In this document: positions 37,418-47,218 of the stretch, in pieces
Layout: each line of letters opens with the position of its first letter
Numbering within the stretch: the first letter of the stretch is position 1
Source of the DNA: CAVPDG01 sp963702535
Lineage (GTDB): Bacteria; Chloroflexota; Anaerolineae; Anaerolineales; UBA4823
DNA length: 64,000 bases
Assembly: GCA_963702535.1 (NCBI GenBank)
Contig: CAVPDG010000018.1
Coordinates: forward strand, 129,969-193,968
Reading direction: 5' to 3'
Notes under the pieces: model-generated
The model's input: the letters and a program-made list of their open reading frames with translations, nothing else
What the model was told of the DNA's origin: nothing
Database searches by the model: none
Made by a program: the position numbers and the translations under genes

Positions 37418-38311
37418 ATGTTCACCGATACAGTGCGGGACCTTTATCACAGGCTGGATGCGCTGAGCGGCAAGAGATTAGCCGTCATCGCCCGCGCGAT
37501 CCGGCGCTACGACCGCAACCGGGGACCGGAAGCCGCCGCCACTATCTCTTATTACACCATTTTCTCGATTTTCCCTCTGCTGATCTTCACCATCACGGCT
37601 CTCAGCTATTTCATCGATCCAGAGGTGGTTATCCAACGGCTGACGGAGCTAACGGAAAACCTGCCGATCACGCCCGAGGCGATCATCGTGCAGGTGGAAG
37701 AGGTGCTCAGGGCGCGGGCTACCTTCAACCTGATCGGTCTCGTCGGCTTCCTATGGGCTGGATCCGGGGCGTTCAACTCGCTGGCAGCCAACCTGGATCG
37801 CACCTGGAAAAAGGTGGGGCAACGCAGCATGCTCCAGCACCGCCTGATTGCCATCCTCATGGTGGTATTGCTGGCAATGTTCATGTTCTTCTCGATCATT
37901 TATACAACCCTGATCGATCTCTCCCTGTTCTTCCGGCTCTTTCCTATCGATCACATCCCCTGGCTCCAATCCTTGCTGCAAGGAGCCTATGCGCATGTCT
38001 GGCCCTATATTCTGAGGTTCAGCCTCGTCTGGCTGCTTTACCGGCTGATCCCCGCCGCCGGGGTCGATGGTTGGTCAGCCTTCTGGGGCGCCCTCTTCGC
38101 CAGCCTCGCCTGGGGACTGGCGACGACGGGGTTCTCATGGTATTTGAGCAGCGGGCTGGCAAGATATGATTTGATTTACGGCTCGCTGGGGGCGATCATC
38201 GCTTTCCTCACCTGGATTTACCTGAGCGCCGTGATCATCCTTTTCGGCGCTTATCTGACCGAAGCGATTGAGTTCCGCAAAGCCAGCTGGCGAGCCGGCG
38301 AGCTATCGTGA
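37418..38311 (+). CDS. YihY/BrkB-family inner membrane protein
   Basis: A 297-residue membrane protein with six predicted helices. The family signature is clear: AATISYYTIFSIFPLLIF near the start and GSLGAIIAFLTWIYLSAVI near the end. The family was once named RNase BN, which is not supported; a role in lipid or envelope transport is likelier. It follows the antiporter by 42 bases. Confidence 0.88.
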   Translation: MFTDTVRDLYHRLDALSGKRLAVIARAIRRYDRNRGPEAAATISYYTIFSIFPLLIFTITALSYFIDPEVVIQRLTELTENLPITPEAIIVQVEEVLRARATFNLIGLVGFLWAGSGAFNSLAANLDRTWKKVGQRSMLQHRLIAILMVVLLAMFMFFSIIYTTLIDLSLFFRLFPIDHIPWLQSLLQGAYAHVWPYILRFSLVWLLYRLIPAAGVDGWSAFWGALFASLAWGLATTGFSWYLSSGLARYDLIYGSLGAIIAFLTWIYLSAVIILFGAYLTEAIEFRKASWRAGELS

Positions 38312-38374
38312 ATCCTGCGGCGCCTGGTTTACCAAACGTTTACCGGGATTTGCACATTTGTTAACACAGACCGG

Positions 38375-38403
38375 TTGACATGGCTCGATTCTTCCGCGAT
38401 AAT
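38375..38403 (+). promoter_or_regulatory. Strong sigma-70-type promoter before a candidate small RNA
   Basis: TTGACA (38375-38380), 17-base spacer, GATAAT (38398-38403). It is one of the best -35/-10 pairs seen in the window. Confidence 0.7.
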
Positions 38404-38409
38404 TTGAAC

Positions 38410-38577
38410 AATCAAGACCATCCTTGCAGCCAGGATATTTGCAGCAGACTTTGAGCAGAACAAGCAGCCAACACAGCAGTCCTTCCCCAGCCTTGCGGTC
38501 TTTAGCCAGCCGGATGCGCCGGAACAACTGCCCCCAAAAGCCTGCATCAGCGGTGACTCATCACCGCTGATTTTTTT
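38410..38577 (+). ncRNA. Candidate small RNA or leader of about 168 bases
   Basis: A strong promoter at 38375 and a strong terminator at 38547-38577 bracket a stretch with no convincing ORF. The terminator ends 17 bases before the RNase HI-like start, so the RNA is either free or a leader controlling that gene by attenuation. I recognise no known RNA family (no SRP, 6S or riboswitch core seen). The rest of the 38312-38593 gap holds nothing else clear. Confidence 0.45.
38547..38577 (+). terminator. Intrinsic terminator
   Basis: Perfect 10-base-pair stem TCAGCGGTGA / TCACCGCTGA with loop CTCA, then seven T. Confidence 0.9.
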
Positions 38578-38593
38578 ATCCAGGAGCCATCGC

Positions 38594-39142
38594 ATGTACA
38601 ACCTGCAATTTGACGGATTATTCAGAGGATTTCCAGGGGAAGAACAAACCCTGACGAAGGCTGGCTTTCTGTGTTACGGCTGGATCATCCTGCGCAATGA
38701 GGCGATCATTGCCCGAGGGCATGGCGCGTACGCGCGCGGGAACGACGCCACTTCCAATATTGCCGAATACCTGGCGCTGATCGAGGGGCTTGACGCGCTG
38801 ACAACCCTGGGAATATCCAATGAAGTCATCCAGATCACGGGCGATGCCAAGTCCGTGATCGATCAGATGCAGGGCTTGGCGTCTGTCAACTCGCCCAACA
38901 TCAAGCCGCTCTACCGCCGGGCTGCACGCCTGGCAGAGCGCTTCCATTACCTGGTCTGGGAATGGACGCCGCGCCGCAACAATCGCCTGGCTGATTCGCT
39001 GACCCGCAGAGCCTTACAACAGATCCGCATGGACCGCAATCACTGCCTGGATATCGCCAGCGCGGCTCGCCCTCCGCAGGGTGGGCGTCAAAACCGGAGA
39101 TTCTTCCCGGTGCTCGACCTGCGAATTTATCACGAAGCCTGA
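38594..39142 (+). CDS. RNase HI-like (RVT_3) ribonuclease H domain protein
   Basis: A 182-residue protein. Residues 3-145 form an RNase H fold with the acidic set visible: Asp7 in QFDGL, Glu58 in NIAEYLALI, Asp84 in ITGDAKSVI and Asp in NNRLADSLTRRAL near the helix end. It lacks the basic handle of E. coli RNase HI, like the plant/archaeal-type RVT_3 proteins. The ~35-residue tail is basic. It would cut RNA in RNA-DNA hybrids. CCAGGAG precedes the ATG; a terminator lies just upstream, so expression may be attenuated. Confidence 0.8.
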   Translation: MYNLQFDGLFRGFPGEEQTLTKAGFLCYGWIILRNEAIIARGHGAYARGNDATSNIAEYLALIEGLDALTTLGISNEVIQITGDAKSVIDQMQGLASVNSPNIKPLYRRAARLAERFHYLVWEWTPRRNNRLADSLTRRALQQIRMDRNHCLDIASAARPPQGGRQNRRFFPVLDLRIYHEA

Positions 39143-39177
39143 AGTACATGCCAAACCAGCGGTTACGTTTAGCCGCC

Positions 39178-40305
39178 TCATCCTGAGTCGGCGACGATCA
39201 CTCCCATGCGCTGCATGTCAGCCAGCATCCTTTCCGGTTGGACGATGAGCGCCTGAAGCCATAAGCCCGGCTTGCGGATCGATCCATCCAGGTATTGCAA
39301 CAGGCAGGCAACCACGGGTATGGCGGTTAAGGCGTAGCCATCTGGGTGCGAGAGGCAAAGCTCCTTCTTCAAGAGCTTGCCGTCTTTCCACCCAGATGAT
39401 TCACATTTTAAGATCGTAGCATAAGGCGGTTTTGAGAATTTTTTCAATCCCCAGAGCATCAGGCGCGCCATCGGTCTCAGCGCTGCACGCGGCCAGATGC
39501 GTAAAGCGCCCATCGCCAGTGGCATGACCAGCCAATCCACAAACCAGTTGAAGCCGCCAACGTAAAACCCGGTTTCCCGCAATGCAGGCAGCAGCCCAGG
39601 CAATCCAGCCATCTCCTCCAAGTACATTGCCATGCAGCCTTGCCGGCCAAACTCGCCTCCGAAATCCATGATGAGGGGATTGAGCATGCTAACCGGCTTC
39701 CACTGCCCATCCTGATATGCCACAGCCCGGAAGTCGTCGAATTCCAGCAGCATCTCATCCACGGTTTCGATCCCGATATCGAGAGCATTCCAATCGATCT
39801 TGATCACGCTGCCAACATTTGCCCGCTCCAGACGGTCGTACTGCATGGCATGGTATCTCACCAGGGCAGCCGGCAAGCCGGGGTGGAACCCACCCTCGGT
39901 GATAAAACAACTCCCGGCGGCTTTGATCTCCTCTTCCCTGGCTTTCAGGTGGTTCAACTTGGAGGTTGAAAACTGCACATCGAAGTAATCGACGCCACAG
40001 GCAAGAACAGCCTGGGTGACCTGCGCCGTGTAGGCGCTGGTACTGGAGGCGACAAGCACAAGGTCGACACCGCTCAGAGCTCCACGCAGGCTTTCAGAGT
40101 CGGCTGCGTCTACCGATATTGCTGAAACGCGCTCCCCTGGATATTGCTGATTCAGACCTGCGGCAACTGTTCGCACGCGGCCCAATTGCCTGCCCCCTAG
40201 AACGAGGCGGCATCCCGTCTCCTGCAGCAGCAACCCGGCAACCTGCCTGCCGGTATTACCGCTACCCCCAAGGATTAGAACGGTCTTAGACCCGACACCC
40301 ATCAT
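39178..40305 (-). CDS. Saccharopine dehydrogenase-like NAD(P)-binding protein
   Basis: A 375-residue protein. The Rossmann start VLILGGSGNTGRQVA and the following GGRQ segment are typical of saccharopine-dehydrogenase-like oxidoreductases; the middle (CGVDYFDV, GGFHPGLPA) also fits. The C-terminal half has a hydrophobic stretch (WFVDWLVMPLAMGAL) that may be membrane-associated. Start 40305 makes an ATGA overlap with the patatin gene upstream. The true substrate is unknown; a lipid-linked one would suit the neighbour. Confidence 0.75.
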   Translation of the reverse strand: MMGVGSKTVLILGGSGNTGRQVAGLLLQETGCRLVLGGRQLGRVRTVAAGLNQQYPGERVSAISVDAADSESLRGALSGVDLVLVASSTSAYTAQVTQAVLACGVDYFDVQFSTSKLNHLKAREEEIKAAGSCFITEGGFHPGLPAALVRYHAMQYDRLERANVGSVIKIDWNALDIGIETVDEMLLEFDDFRAVAYQDGQWKPVSMLNPLIMDFGGEFGRQGCMAMYLEEMAGLPGLLPALRETGFYVGGFNWFVDWLVMPLAMGALRIWPRAALRPMARLMLWGLKKFSKPPYATILKCESSGWKDGKLLKKELCLSHPDGYALTAIPVVACLLQYLDGSIRKPGLWLQALIVQPERMLADMQRMGVIVADSG

Positions 40306-41176
40306 GATTTTCCCTTCCATATTGCCCACCAGGGGCGTTTCTCAGGCTGCCAGTTATTGATTTCAGCCTTCATCACCTCGTAGCCGTGCTGGATCAATTC
40401 ATCCGTGCGGCTAAAATCCCAGACAGGCACAGGGTCTTTCCACTGTAGATGGACATGCCGGACGTGCACGCGCCTGGCAGCAGCCAGCGCCAGCTCCATC
40501 TCCACCTGGCGGTTTTCGACCGTGCCAATCAGCCTTGCCATGAAGGAGCCGAACCCTTGCATCTCCGCAGGGACATCGCGGAAATCGCGGATATCCAGGG
40601 CGATCATCTCGGTGGCTCCCTGTGACAACGCTGGCTCGACCGGCAGGTTGCTGAGCACGCCGCCATCCATCAAGATCTGACCCGGGCGCTGGATGGGAGT
40701 GACCCAGGGGGGCAGGGCAGTGGAGGCAAGCAGACCTTCCAGGATGGAATCTTCCGGGTTCTGCCCGAAGAGCGCGGGGCACCCGTTATTCAAGTCGGCA
40801 GCCACAAGGAACAACCGCACGTCGCGGATATCCTTGAAGCGCAGCTCGGGGGTCACGCCTTGCGCGATAAAGAATTCGGTCACCCGCTGGTGGACAGCCG
40901 GCGTGGGGCGGTTAAAACAGCCCGCACGCTGAGCCACAAGGTATTCGAAGGATACAGGTTGAGTTTTGCAGCTTCCTTCCACGCCGACTCCAATGCAGCA
41001 ACACCCTGCATGTTGACGCCTCTGAGTGCCAGATAGGCAGCATTGATCGCTCCCGCCGAAGTGCCCACCAGCATTGCCGGCTTGTAGCCAGATTCCAATA
41101 AGGCGCGCAGTGCGCCAGCTTGCAGTGCGCCGCGCCCTCCCCCACCGCCAAGGACAAAAGCTAGTTGTTTCGCCAT
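40302..41176 (-). CDS. Patatin-like phospholipase (frameshift near 40915)
   Basis: About 290 residues when joined. The first frame gives AFVLGGGGGRGALQAG (oxyanion hole) and GTSAGAINAAYLA (nucleophile Ser). A slip near 40915 (around the TTTT run) moves to a frame with VHQRVTEFFIAQGVTPELRF and LMDGGVLSNLPV, whose DGG holds the dyad Asp. Patatins hydrolyse acyl esters of phospholipids. The gene overlaps the oxidoreductase downstream by 4 bases. Start is ATG 41176. Confidence 0.85.
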
Positions 41177-41328
41177 GCCGGATTTCCTCCCCGATCATGA
41201 TCGCTACGATTTACGAGTTTCCGGATGTTATCCCCTGGACATCTTTCCCGAACCTTATTTTACGATACAATTTAGCTGCCAGACCTGCAACACGCAAAAA
41301 AATACCCATCTCCTGGAGAATCGATCCT

Positions 41329-44074
41329 ATGCCACCGGAATGGTACCGCAAGTCCGCAACAGCAACTCTGCAGGAGCTCGGCTGCGAGGCAAAAACCGGG
41401 CTCTCTGCGGACGAAGTGCAGAGCCGCCAGCAGAAATATGGACCCAACGAGCTCGTCGAGCGCGGCGGGCGCACCCGCTGGCAGATCCTGGTCGAGCAGC
41501 TATCCGGCATCCTCACCTTGATCCTGGTCGGGGCGGCGGTCGTCTCGCTCTTTCTGCAAGAATACATCGACGCCGTGGTTATCCTGGCGATCGTCGTGCT
41601 CAATGCCGCTCTGGGTTATTTCCAGGAATACCGGGCAGAACAGTCGATGGCGGCGCTGAAGCGCATGGCAGTACCCACCGTGCGCGTGCGCCGGCAAGGA
41701 AGCGCCCGGGAGATCTCTGCCAGGGAGCTGGTGCCTGGGGATATCGTGATCCTGGAGACGGGCAACATGGTGCCAGCGGATGGGCGTGTGCTGGAAAGCG
41801 TCAACCTGCGCGCCCAGGAGGCAGCTCTCACCGGCGAATCCGAAGCGGTTGAGAAAGTTGCCAGCCTGGTTTTCGAGACGGAGAGAGCTCTGGGCGACCG
41901 GCGCAATATGCTCTTCATGGGCACGGTGATCAATTACGGGCATGGCGAGATGGTGGTCACCGAAACCGGTATGAGCACCGAGCTGGGCAACATCGCCGAC
42001 CTGATCCAGTCGGTGAAAGATGAAAAGACCCCCCTGCAGCAACGCCTGGATCGGCTGGGTAAGTGGCTGGCGGTCGCCGCGCTGGTGATCGTGGCGGTTG
42101 TATTCCTGCTGGGTATCCTACAGGGCTATCCTTTCGAGACCATGCTGCTGACGGCGGTCAGCCTGGCGGTGGCTGCCATCCCCGAGGCGATGACGGCAGT
42201 GGTGACCATTGCGCTTTCCCTGGGCGCGCAGCGCATGCTGAAGCGCCAGGCGCTGATCCGCAAGCTACCGGCAGTCGAAACGCTCGGCTCAGTCAACGTG
42301 ATCTGCTCCGATAAAACCGGGACGCTGACCCAGAACCGCATGACCGTCACCGTGCTCGATATCGCCAACCAGCGCATCGACCTGGAACAAAGGACGGATG
42401 ACCCACGTCCCGCCTTGCGTCCTGTGCAGCCGGTAAGCCAAACCCTCTTACCGACTATCGACCTGCTCCTGCTCAGCGGGGCGCTGTGCAACGACGCCAT
42501 CCTGGTCAAGGAAGTGGAGGGCAGTGGGAGCTATCACGCCGTCGGCGACCCAACCGAGGGCGCACTGGTGCTGGCAGCAGCCGAGTTTGGCATTTACAAA
42601 CATGATCTCGAAGCGGCTTTCCCCCGGGTTGCCGAGCTCCCCTTCGACTCGGTGCGCAAGCGCATGACCACAGTGCACCGCATCCCCCAGAGCCGGCAGG
42701 AGATACCGGACAGCCTGGCGCACATCTGGGACAGGCGCCAGATCATAGACGCCTCCGCCGTACATCGCCTTTACCAAGGGCGCCATCGACGGCATGTTGT
42801 CAAAGACCTGCAATGTATGGGAGGGCGGGGTCATCAAGCCCTACAACGAGGATTGGGAAAAGCGAGTGATGGCTGCACATGACCAGCTTGCGCAGAGCGG
42901 CATGCGTGTCCTGGGCATAGGCATCCGCATTTTCGACGAGATGCCCACCCGAGAAATGCTGGAAAACCTGGAGCAGGACTTGATCCTGGTAGGGATTGTT
43001 CGGCATGATCGATCCCCCACGACCCGAGGTGAAAGACGCTATCGAGATCTGCAAGACTGCCGGCATCCGCCCGGTGATGATCACCGGCGATCACCCGCTG
43101 ACCGCCCGCCACATCGCCCGCCAGCTCGGCATGCTGGAGAACGACCGCTTTCTCACCGGGCAGGAGCTGGAGGCGCTTTCCCAGGACGAGGTGCTGGAAG
43201 CCTCCAAAGAGATCTCGGTCTTCGCCCGCGTCTCTCCCGAGCACAAGCTCAAGCTGGTGCAGGCTTACCAGGACCAGGGCGCGATCGTTGCCATGACCGG
43301 CGACGGGGTAAACGACGCCCCCGCCCTGAAAAAAGCCGATATCGGCGTGGCGATGGGGATTACCGGCACCGATGTATCAAAAGAAGCGGCGGACATGGTT
43401 TTAATCGATGACAACTTCGCTACCATCGTGGCGGCGGTGGAAGAAGGGCGCATCATTTACGATAATATCCGCCGCTTTATCAAGTACCTGTTTAGCTGCA
43501 ACGCCAGTGAGATTGTCGTGATGCTCTTTGGACCGCTGCTCGGCATGCCCATCCCCTTGCTGCCGCTGCAGATCTTGTGGATGAACCTGGTGACGGATGG
43601 CTTGCCCGCCCTGGCGCTGGGGGTGGAGCCAGCCGAGAAGAATGTGATGAAGCGCCCGCCCTACTCCTCCACCGAGAGCGTTTTTGGTCGCGGCATGCTC
43701 AGCTTCATCCTGGGCATGGGCGCCGTAATGAGCATCATCGCGCTGGGTGTGGGCCTGATCGCCTATCGTATGGGCGTAGAGACCTGGCAGACCCTGCTCT
43801 TCACCACGCTTATCTTCTCGCAACTGGCGGTAGCTTTGGAAGCGCGCTGGAACAGGAATCGATTTTCAGGCTGGGATTGTTCACAAATCAATCCATGGTC
43901 TGGGCGCTGCTCTCCGCCTTCGCTTTGCAACTGGCAGTGATCTACTTGCCTTTCCTGCAGAAGATATTCGACACGCGCCCTCTATCGTGGCTGGAGCTGC
44001 TGGTGACGATCCTGACGAGCTTGAGCGTCCTGCTGGTCATTGAAGGTTGGAAGTTCGTAGCCAGGCGCCGGTAA
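41329..44074 (+). CDS. P-type (P2-class) cation-transporting ATPase (three frameshifts)
   Basis: About 915 residues when joined. ATG 41329 with GGAG upstream. Motifs: LTGESE (actuator), VAAIPEAM (ion-binding helix 4), SDKTGTLTQN (phosphorylation), and TGDGVNDAP (hinge). Breaks lie near 42740-42765, near 42998 and near 43852; each side joins cleanly (for example FTKGAIDGM and FGMIDPPRPEV). The N-terminal cation domain and ten helices match PacL/SERCA-like calcium pumps; VAAIPEAM instead of CAAIPEGL leaves Na+ or Mn2+ possible. It works at the cytoplasmic membrane. Confidence 0.9.
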
Positions 44075-44214
44075 ATCAGTCTCCCATTGCAGGGGAAGTC
44101 TTGATAAAATAATGCGCTGAACAAAACTCCGATTCATGCGGCGCAAGCGCGCTCCACCTGGTCTGCGCCACATATTCCGAGAATTTATTAATAAGGACGA
44201 GGGAGAATAATGCG

Positions 44215-44679
44215 ATGAACCTGATGATTCTTGTGTCCTCAGATATCCACACCGCCAGCCGGATGGCTGAAGCGCTGAAAGCACTGCAGACGCAGCAGGC
44301 TGTATCCTTGCAGGACGCGGCGATCAGCGTCCGCCAGGCAGACGGCAGCAACCAGATGTGGGTGTGTCGAGAACTGGTCGGCAGTGGGCGATTAGGGGGC
44401 ATGTTCTGGGGCGTGCTCTTCGCCCTCATTTACTGGTCCCGCTTTTGGGGTTTAAACATCGGCAGCATTGTGGATGATTACGGCATCGACGACCAGTTCA
44501 TCAAGGATGTCAGCCAGGAGATGACAAAGGGGCATTCAACCCTGGCGCTCATCGCCGCGGAGGCGGATTTTGAGGTGATCACCCAGGCAGTGCAGGATTT
44601 CAATGCGCAGGTGTTTACCTACACCCTCACACAGGCAGCCGAGGGGAAGCTGAGCGCAATTTTCGCATTCGAAGAATAG
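44215..44679 (+). CDS. DUF1269 family membrane protein
   Basis: A 154-residue protein with a central hydrophobic segment (GMFWGVLFALIYW) and a conserved DDYGIDDQFIKDV helix. It matches DUF1269, whose members have a glycine-rich membrane hairpin and unknown function. The start at 44215 has AGGGAGAATAATGCG upstream. A second DUF1269 gene lies at 45534, on the other side of the BI-1 gene; both were probably formed by duplication. Confidence 0.75.
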   Translation: MNLMILVSSDIHTASRMAEALKALQTQQAVSLQDAAISVRQADGSNQMWVCRELVGSGRLGGMFWGVLFALIYWSRFWGLNIGSIVDDYGIDDQFIKDVSQEMTKGHSTLALIAAEADFEVITQAVQDFNAQVFTYTLTQAAEGKLSAIFAFEE

Positions 44680-44709
44680 CATCGACAAACGGAAATTAAT
44701 GGAGGCATT

Positions 44710-45396
44710 ATGACTCGCGCGACAACCCTACAAGCCACCAGTGAGGTTAAATTCAACCGCTTCATGGCGGGGGTTTATCTTGTCATGGCGGTGGGCTTAG
44801 CCATCACAGCCCTGGTCTCATCCTGGGTAGCATCCAATGAAGACCTGCTGCTCCGCATCTTCACCAGCCCCTGGCTTGCCTTCGGCTTGTTCCTGCTGCA
44901 AATCGGCATCGTGGTAACGCTGAGCGCGGCGGTGATGCGCCTCTCCCCAGCCGCCGCCCTTTTGTTGTTCCTGGGTTACGCTGCCCTGACCGGCGTCACC
45001 ATCTCATCCATCTTTATTTATTACAGCCAGAGCACCATCGCCTACACTTTTTGGGTGGCTTCTGGCATGTTCTTGTTCAGCAGCGTTGTCGGGTTATTCA
45101 TCAAGCGCGACTTGAGCGGGATCGGCATGTTCCTGCTGCTGGCGCTGATGGGCTGGATGTTCGCCTGGGTCTTCGTCTGGTTCTTCCCCTCGCCGGGCTT
45201 AAACCAGGCGCTGAACTTCACCGGCATCCTGCTCTTCGCAGGTCTCACGGTCTGGGACACGCAGCGCCTCAAAATGCTTTCAGCGCAAATGGAGGGGCAG
45301 CGCGGCATGGGAGGCATGATCGTGGTGGGCGCCCTGGCGCTCTATCTCGACTTCATCAACCTGTTCCTGCTCTTGCTGCGCGCCTCGCGAAGATAA
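44710..45396 (+). CDS. Bax inhibitor-1 (YccA/US12) family membrane protein
   Basis: A 228-residue protein with seven hydrophobic segments and the family features: a FNRFMAGVYLVMAVGLAIT start, YAALTGVTIS in the middle, the FTGILLFAGLTVWDTQRLK helix, and a closing ALYLDFINLFLLLLR. Members act as pH-sensitive Ca2+ leak channels or as modulators of FtsH. ftsH lies elsewhere in the window. AATGGAGG precedes the ATG. Confidence 0.9.
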   Translation: MTRATTLQATSEVKFNRFMAGVYLVMAVGLAITALVSSWVASNEDLLLRIFTSPWLAFGLFLLQIGIVVTLSAAVMRLSPAAALLLFLGYAALTGVTISSIFIYYSQSTIAYTFWVASGMFLFSSVVGLFIKRDLSGIGMFLLLALMGWMFAWVFVWFFPSPGLNQALNFTGILLFAGLTVWDTQRLKMLSAQMEGQRGMGGMIVVGALALYLDFINLFLLLLRASRR

Positions 45397-45405
45397 GAAA
45401 TCGAG

Positions 45406-45411
45406 TATAAT
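45406..45411 (+). promoter_or_regulatory. Candidate -10 element (TATAAT) before DUF1269 gene
   Basis: CGAGTATAAT ends 122 bases before the ATG at 45534. No clear -35. Confidence 0.35.
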
Positions 45412-45533
45412 GCATCGCTGTTCGTATTGGAATTATAGCCGGGCAATTTACGATAGAAATCCTACCGAAGGCAAGGCCCGTCCGTGCTTTCGTGCGATTT
45501 AATAACCTCAACACAATCCAAAGGAGTGTATTT

Positions 45534-46022
45534 ATGGCAACACTAACCGTATTCAAGTTTGCGACGCCGGAAGGCGCAGGGCAGATGCTTGAAAAAGTTC
45601 AATCCATTCAAAAAATGGAGCTGATCAAGATTCAGGACGCGGCAATCGTCACCTGGCCCGCAGGACAGAAAGCCCCCAAGACCAAGCAGCTGGTCAACAT
45701 GGCTGGCATGGGAGCGATGCAGGGCGCCTTCTGGGGCATGCTCTTCGGACTGATCTTTTTTGTCCCCTTCTTCGGGCTGGCAGTCGGCGCCGCCATGGGC
45801 GCGCTGAGCGGCAAGATGGCGGATTACGGCATCAGCGACGAGTTCATCAAGACCACACGCGAAAAGGTCACCGAGGGCACTTCGGCTTTGTTCCTGATGA
45901 CCAGCGACGCCGTCCAGGATAAGGTGATCGAGCAGCTCAAGGGTATGGAATTCGAGCTGATCGCCTCCAACCTGACCAAGGAACAAGAAGAGCAGCTCAA
46001 AGCTGCTTTTGCAGCAGAATAA
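45534..46022 (+). CDS. DUF1269 family membrane protein, second copy
   Basis: A 162-residue protein from ATG 45534 (AAGGAG 7 bases upstream). It has a glycine-rich hairpin (FWGMLFGLIFFVPFFGLAVG) and the same DYGISDEFIK helix as the 44215 protein. The longer glycine zipper is nearer the family norm. Function unknown; the pair around BI-1 suggests a link to membrane stress. Confidence 0.8.
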   Translation: MATLTVFKFATPEGAGQMLEKVQSIQKMELIKIQDAAIVTWPAGQKAPKTKQLVNMAGMGAMQGAFWGMLFGLIFFVPFFGLAVGAAMGALSGKMADYGISDEFIKTTREKVTEGTSALFLMTSDAVQDKVIEQLKGMEFELIASNLTKEQEEQLKAAFAAE

Positions 46023-46024
46023 CC

Positions 46025-46132
46025 TTAGCACCTATCCGAAAATAGAAGTGAAACCCGATTTTGGGGTGTGTGCGGCTTCGCCGCACACACCCCAAAATCG
46101 GAGCTCCTCAAATTTTCGGACAGGTTCTTAGG
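46025..46132. mobile_element. MITE-like palindromic insertion
   Basis: Nested inverted repeats: outer arms CCTATCCGAAAAT (46032-46044) and ATTTTCGGACAGG (46113-46125), and an inner perfect 22-base-pair stem (46056-46077 with 46081-46102) around a three-base loop. Direct repeats CTTAG flank it at 46025-46029 and 46128-46132, like a 5-base target duplication. No coding capacity. Confidence 0.65.
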
Positions 46133-46181
46133 ATAATGGCTGCCAACCAGGATTAGTGACAGCATAGGAATGAATCATCAG

Positions 46182-46216
46182 TGTTGGGCGGGTGATACCC
46201 GCCCAACATCTGTTTT
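46182..46216 (+). terminator. Hairpin terminator before the phosphatase gene
   Basis: Perfect stem TGTTGGGCGGGT / ACCCGCCCAACA (loop GAT), followed by TCTGTTTT. It argues against translation starting at the upstream ATG 46170. Confidence 0.65.
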
Positions 46217-46235
46217 ATCTGAAAGGCGAAGCCCG

Positions 46236-46697
46236 GTGAACAGCGCTCCTGTGGGACACGACATCTCCCGCATTACCGATTACCTTTTCATCTCCGCCTG
46301 GCCCGAGAGCCAGCATGTGGACGAGATCATCAGCCTGAACATCCGCCTGATCCTTTCCATGCACTGGCAGCGCCCTGCCGCCCCCTTGAGGCAGCCCCCC
46401 CTGGATCTGCTCTGGTTGCCGACCTTTGATACCCCGCTGACTCCCATTCCCATCTCCACGCTGAGGCGCGGCGTCGAGGCTGCCCTGCCGGTGATCCGGG
46501 AGGGGAAAGCCGTGCTATCCCACTGCCGCTACGGGATTCACCGCAGCGTGGCGATGGCGTGTGCGGTATTGATCGGCAACGGGCTGTCGGCTGACGAGGC
46601 AATGCACCTGGTCAGCTCAAAACGCCAGGCTGCGGACCCGTACGCCGGATATATTCAGAAGCGCATTCGCAAATTCGAAGCGCACTGGCAAGGCTAA
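46236..46697 (+). CDS. Dual-specificity-like protein phosphatase
   Basis: A 153-residue protein if started at GTG 46236, which lies after the hairpin at 46182. The active-site loop is HCRYGIHRS near residues 96-104, the HCx5R signature of cysteine phosphatases, and LFISAWPESQ near the start is the usual first strand. Length suits a single DSP domain. The substrate may be phosphoprotein or another phosphate ester. It converges with the AhpD-like gene (4-base overlap of the ends). Confidence 0.78.
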   Translation: MNSAPVGHDISRITDYLFISAWPESQHVDEIISLNIRLILSMHWQRPAAPLRQPPLDLLWLPTFDTPLTPIPISTLRRGVEAALPVIREGKAVLSHCRYGIHRSVAMACAVLIGNGLSADEAMHLVSSKRQAADPYAGYIQKRIRKFEAHWQG

Positions 46698-47218
46698 TGG
46701 GAGAGGCTCGACCAGCGCGCCTCATCCTTGCGCAATCCCACCAGACCGAAAGTTAATTTATACAACACATAATCCCCCTGGTTGCCGAGCAGGTTGCCGA
46801 GTCGGATCATGCGCAGCAAACCCTGGATCGCTTCCGCCTTCTCAGCGCCATAAATCTCAACCAGGCGGGCGGTCTCCTGTGGCTCAGGCTGTGCATCGCA
46901 TTCCGCCCAGCTACGGGCATAGAGCAGGGCGGGGACCTCCTGGGGCGGGGCGCCAGCAGGGATCAAGCCGGCAGCAAGCTCATCGATCTGCTCTTGGGGT
47001 ACGCCTGCCTTGAGCGCCGCGAGGCTGTGCCCGTAGCTGCAATAGCGACAGCCATTGACCTCGGTCACCACCAGCATCAGGCGCTCCCTGAAGTCCGGCG
47101 GCACAAGCTCGCGCGTCGCGCGCCGCATCAGGCGGCGGTTATCCATCATAAAGCGCATGTCAGCATAAAATTCGTCCCAGCCGTGATAAAGCCGCCGCGC
47201 AAACGTAGGTTTTGCCAT
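46694..47218 (-). CDS. Carboxymuconolactone decarboxylase/AhpD-like protein
   Basis: A 174-residue protein from ATG 47218 (GGGAGG upstream). The helix with EVNGCRYCSYGHSLAAL shows the E...CxxC...H redox motif of AhpD-type alkylhydroperoxidases. The rest is helical, as expected. A peroxide-reducing or related thiol role is likely; a true decarboxylase is not, because the CxxC is intact. Confidence 0.82.
   Translation of the reverse strand: MAKPTFARRLYHGWDEFYADMRFMMDNRRLMRRATRELVPPDFRERLMLVVTEVNGCRYCSYGHSLAALKAGVPQEQIDELAAGLIPAGAPPQEVPALLYARSWAECDAQPEPQETARLVEIYGAEKAEAIQGLLRMIRLGNLLGNQGDYVLYKLTFGLVGLRKDEARWSSLSH

Noticed and set aside
38379..38453. A 24-residue frame starting inside the promoter at 38375
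   Set aside because: Its ATG lies between -35 and -10, so the expected transcript would not contain it.
38303..38527. A Cys-rich minus-strand frame of 74 residues
   Set aside because: It overlaps the end of the YihY gene and the promoter/RNA unit on the plus strand, and its start has no ribosome site. The cysteines look fortuitous, though I cannot fully exclude it.
46170..46235. Longer start of the phosphatase gene at ATG 46170
   Set aside because: A strong terminator hairpin (46182-46216) lies inside that stretch and the added residues do not look like part of the domain.
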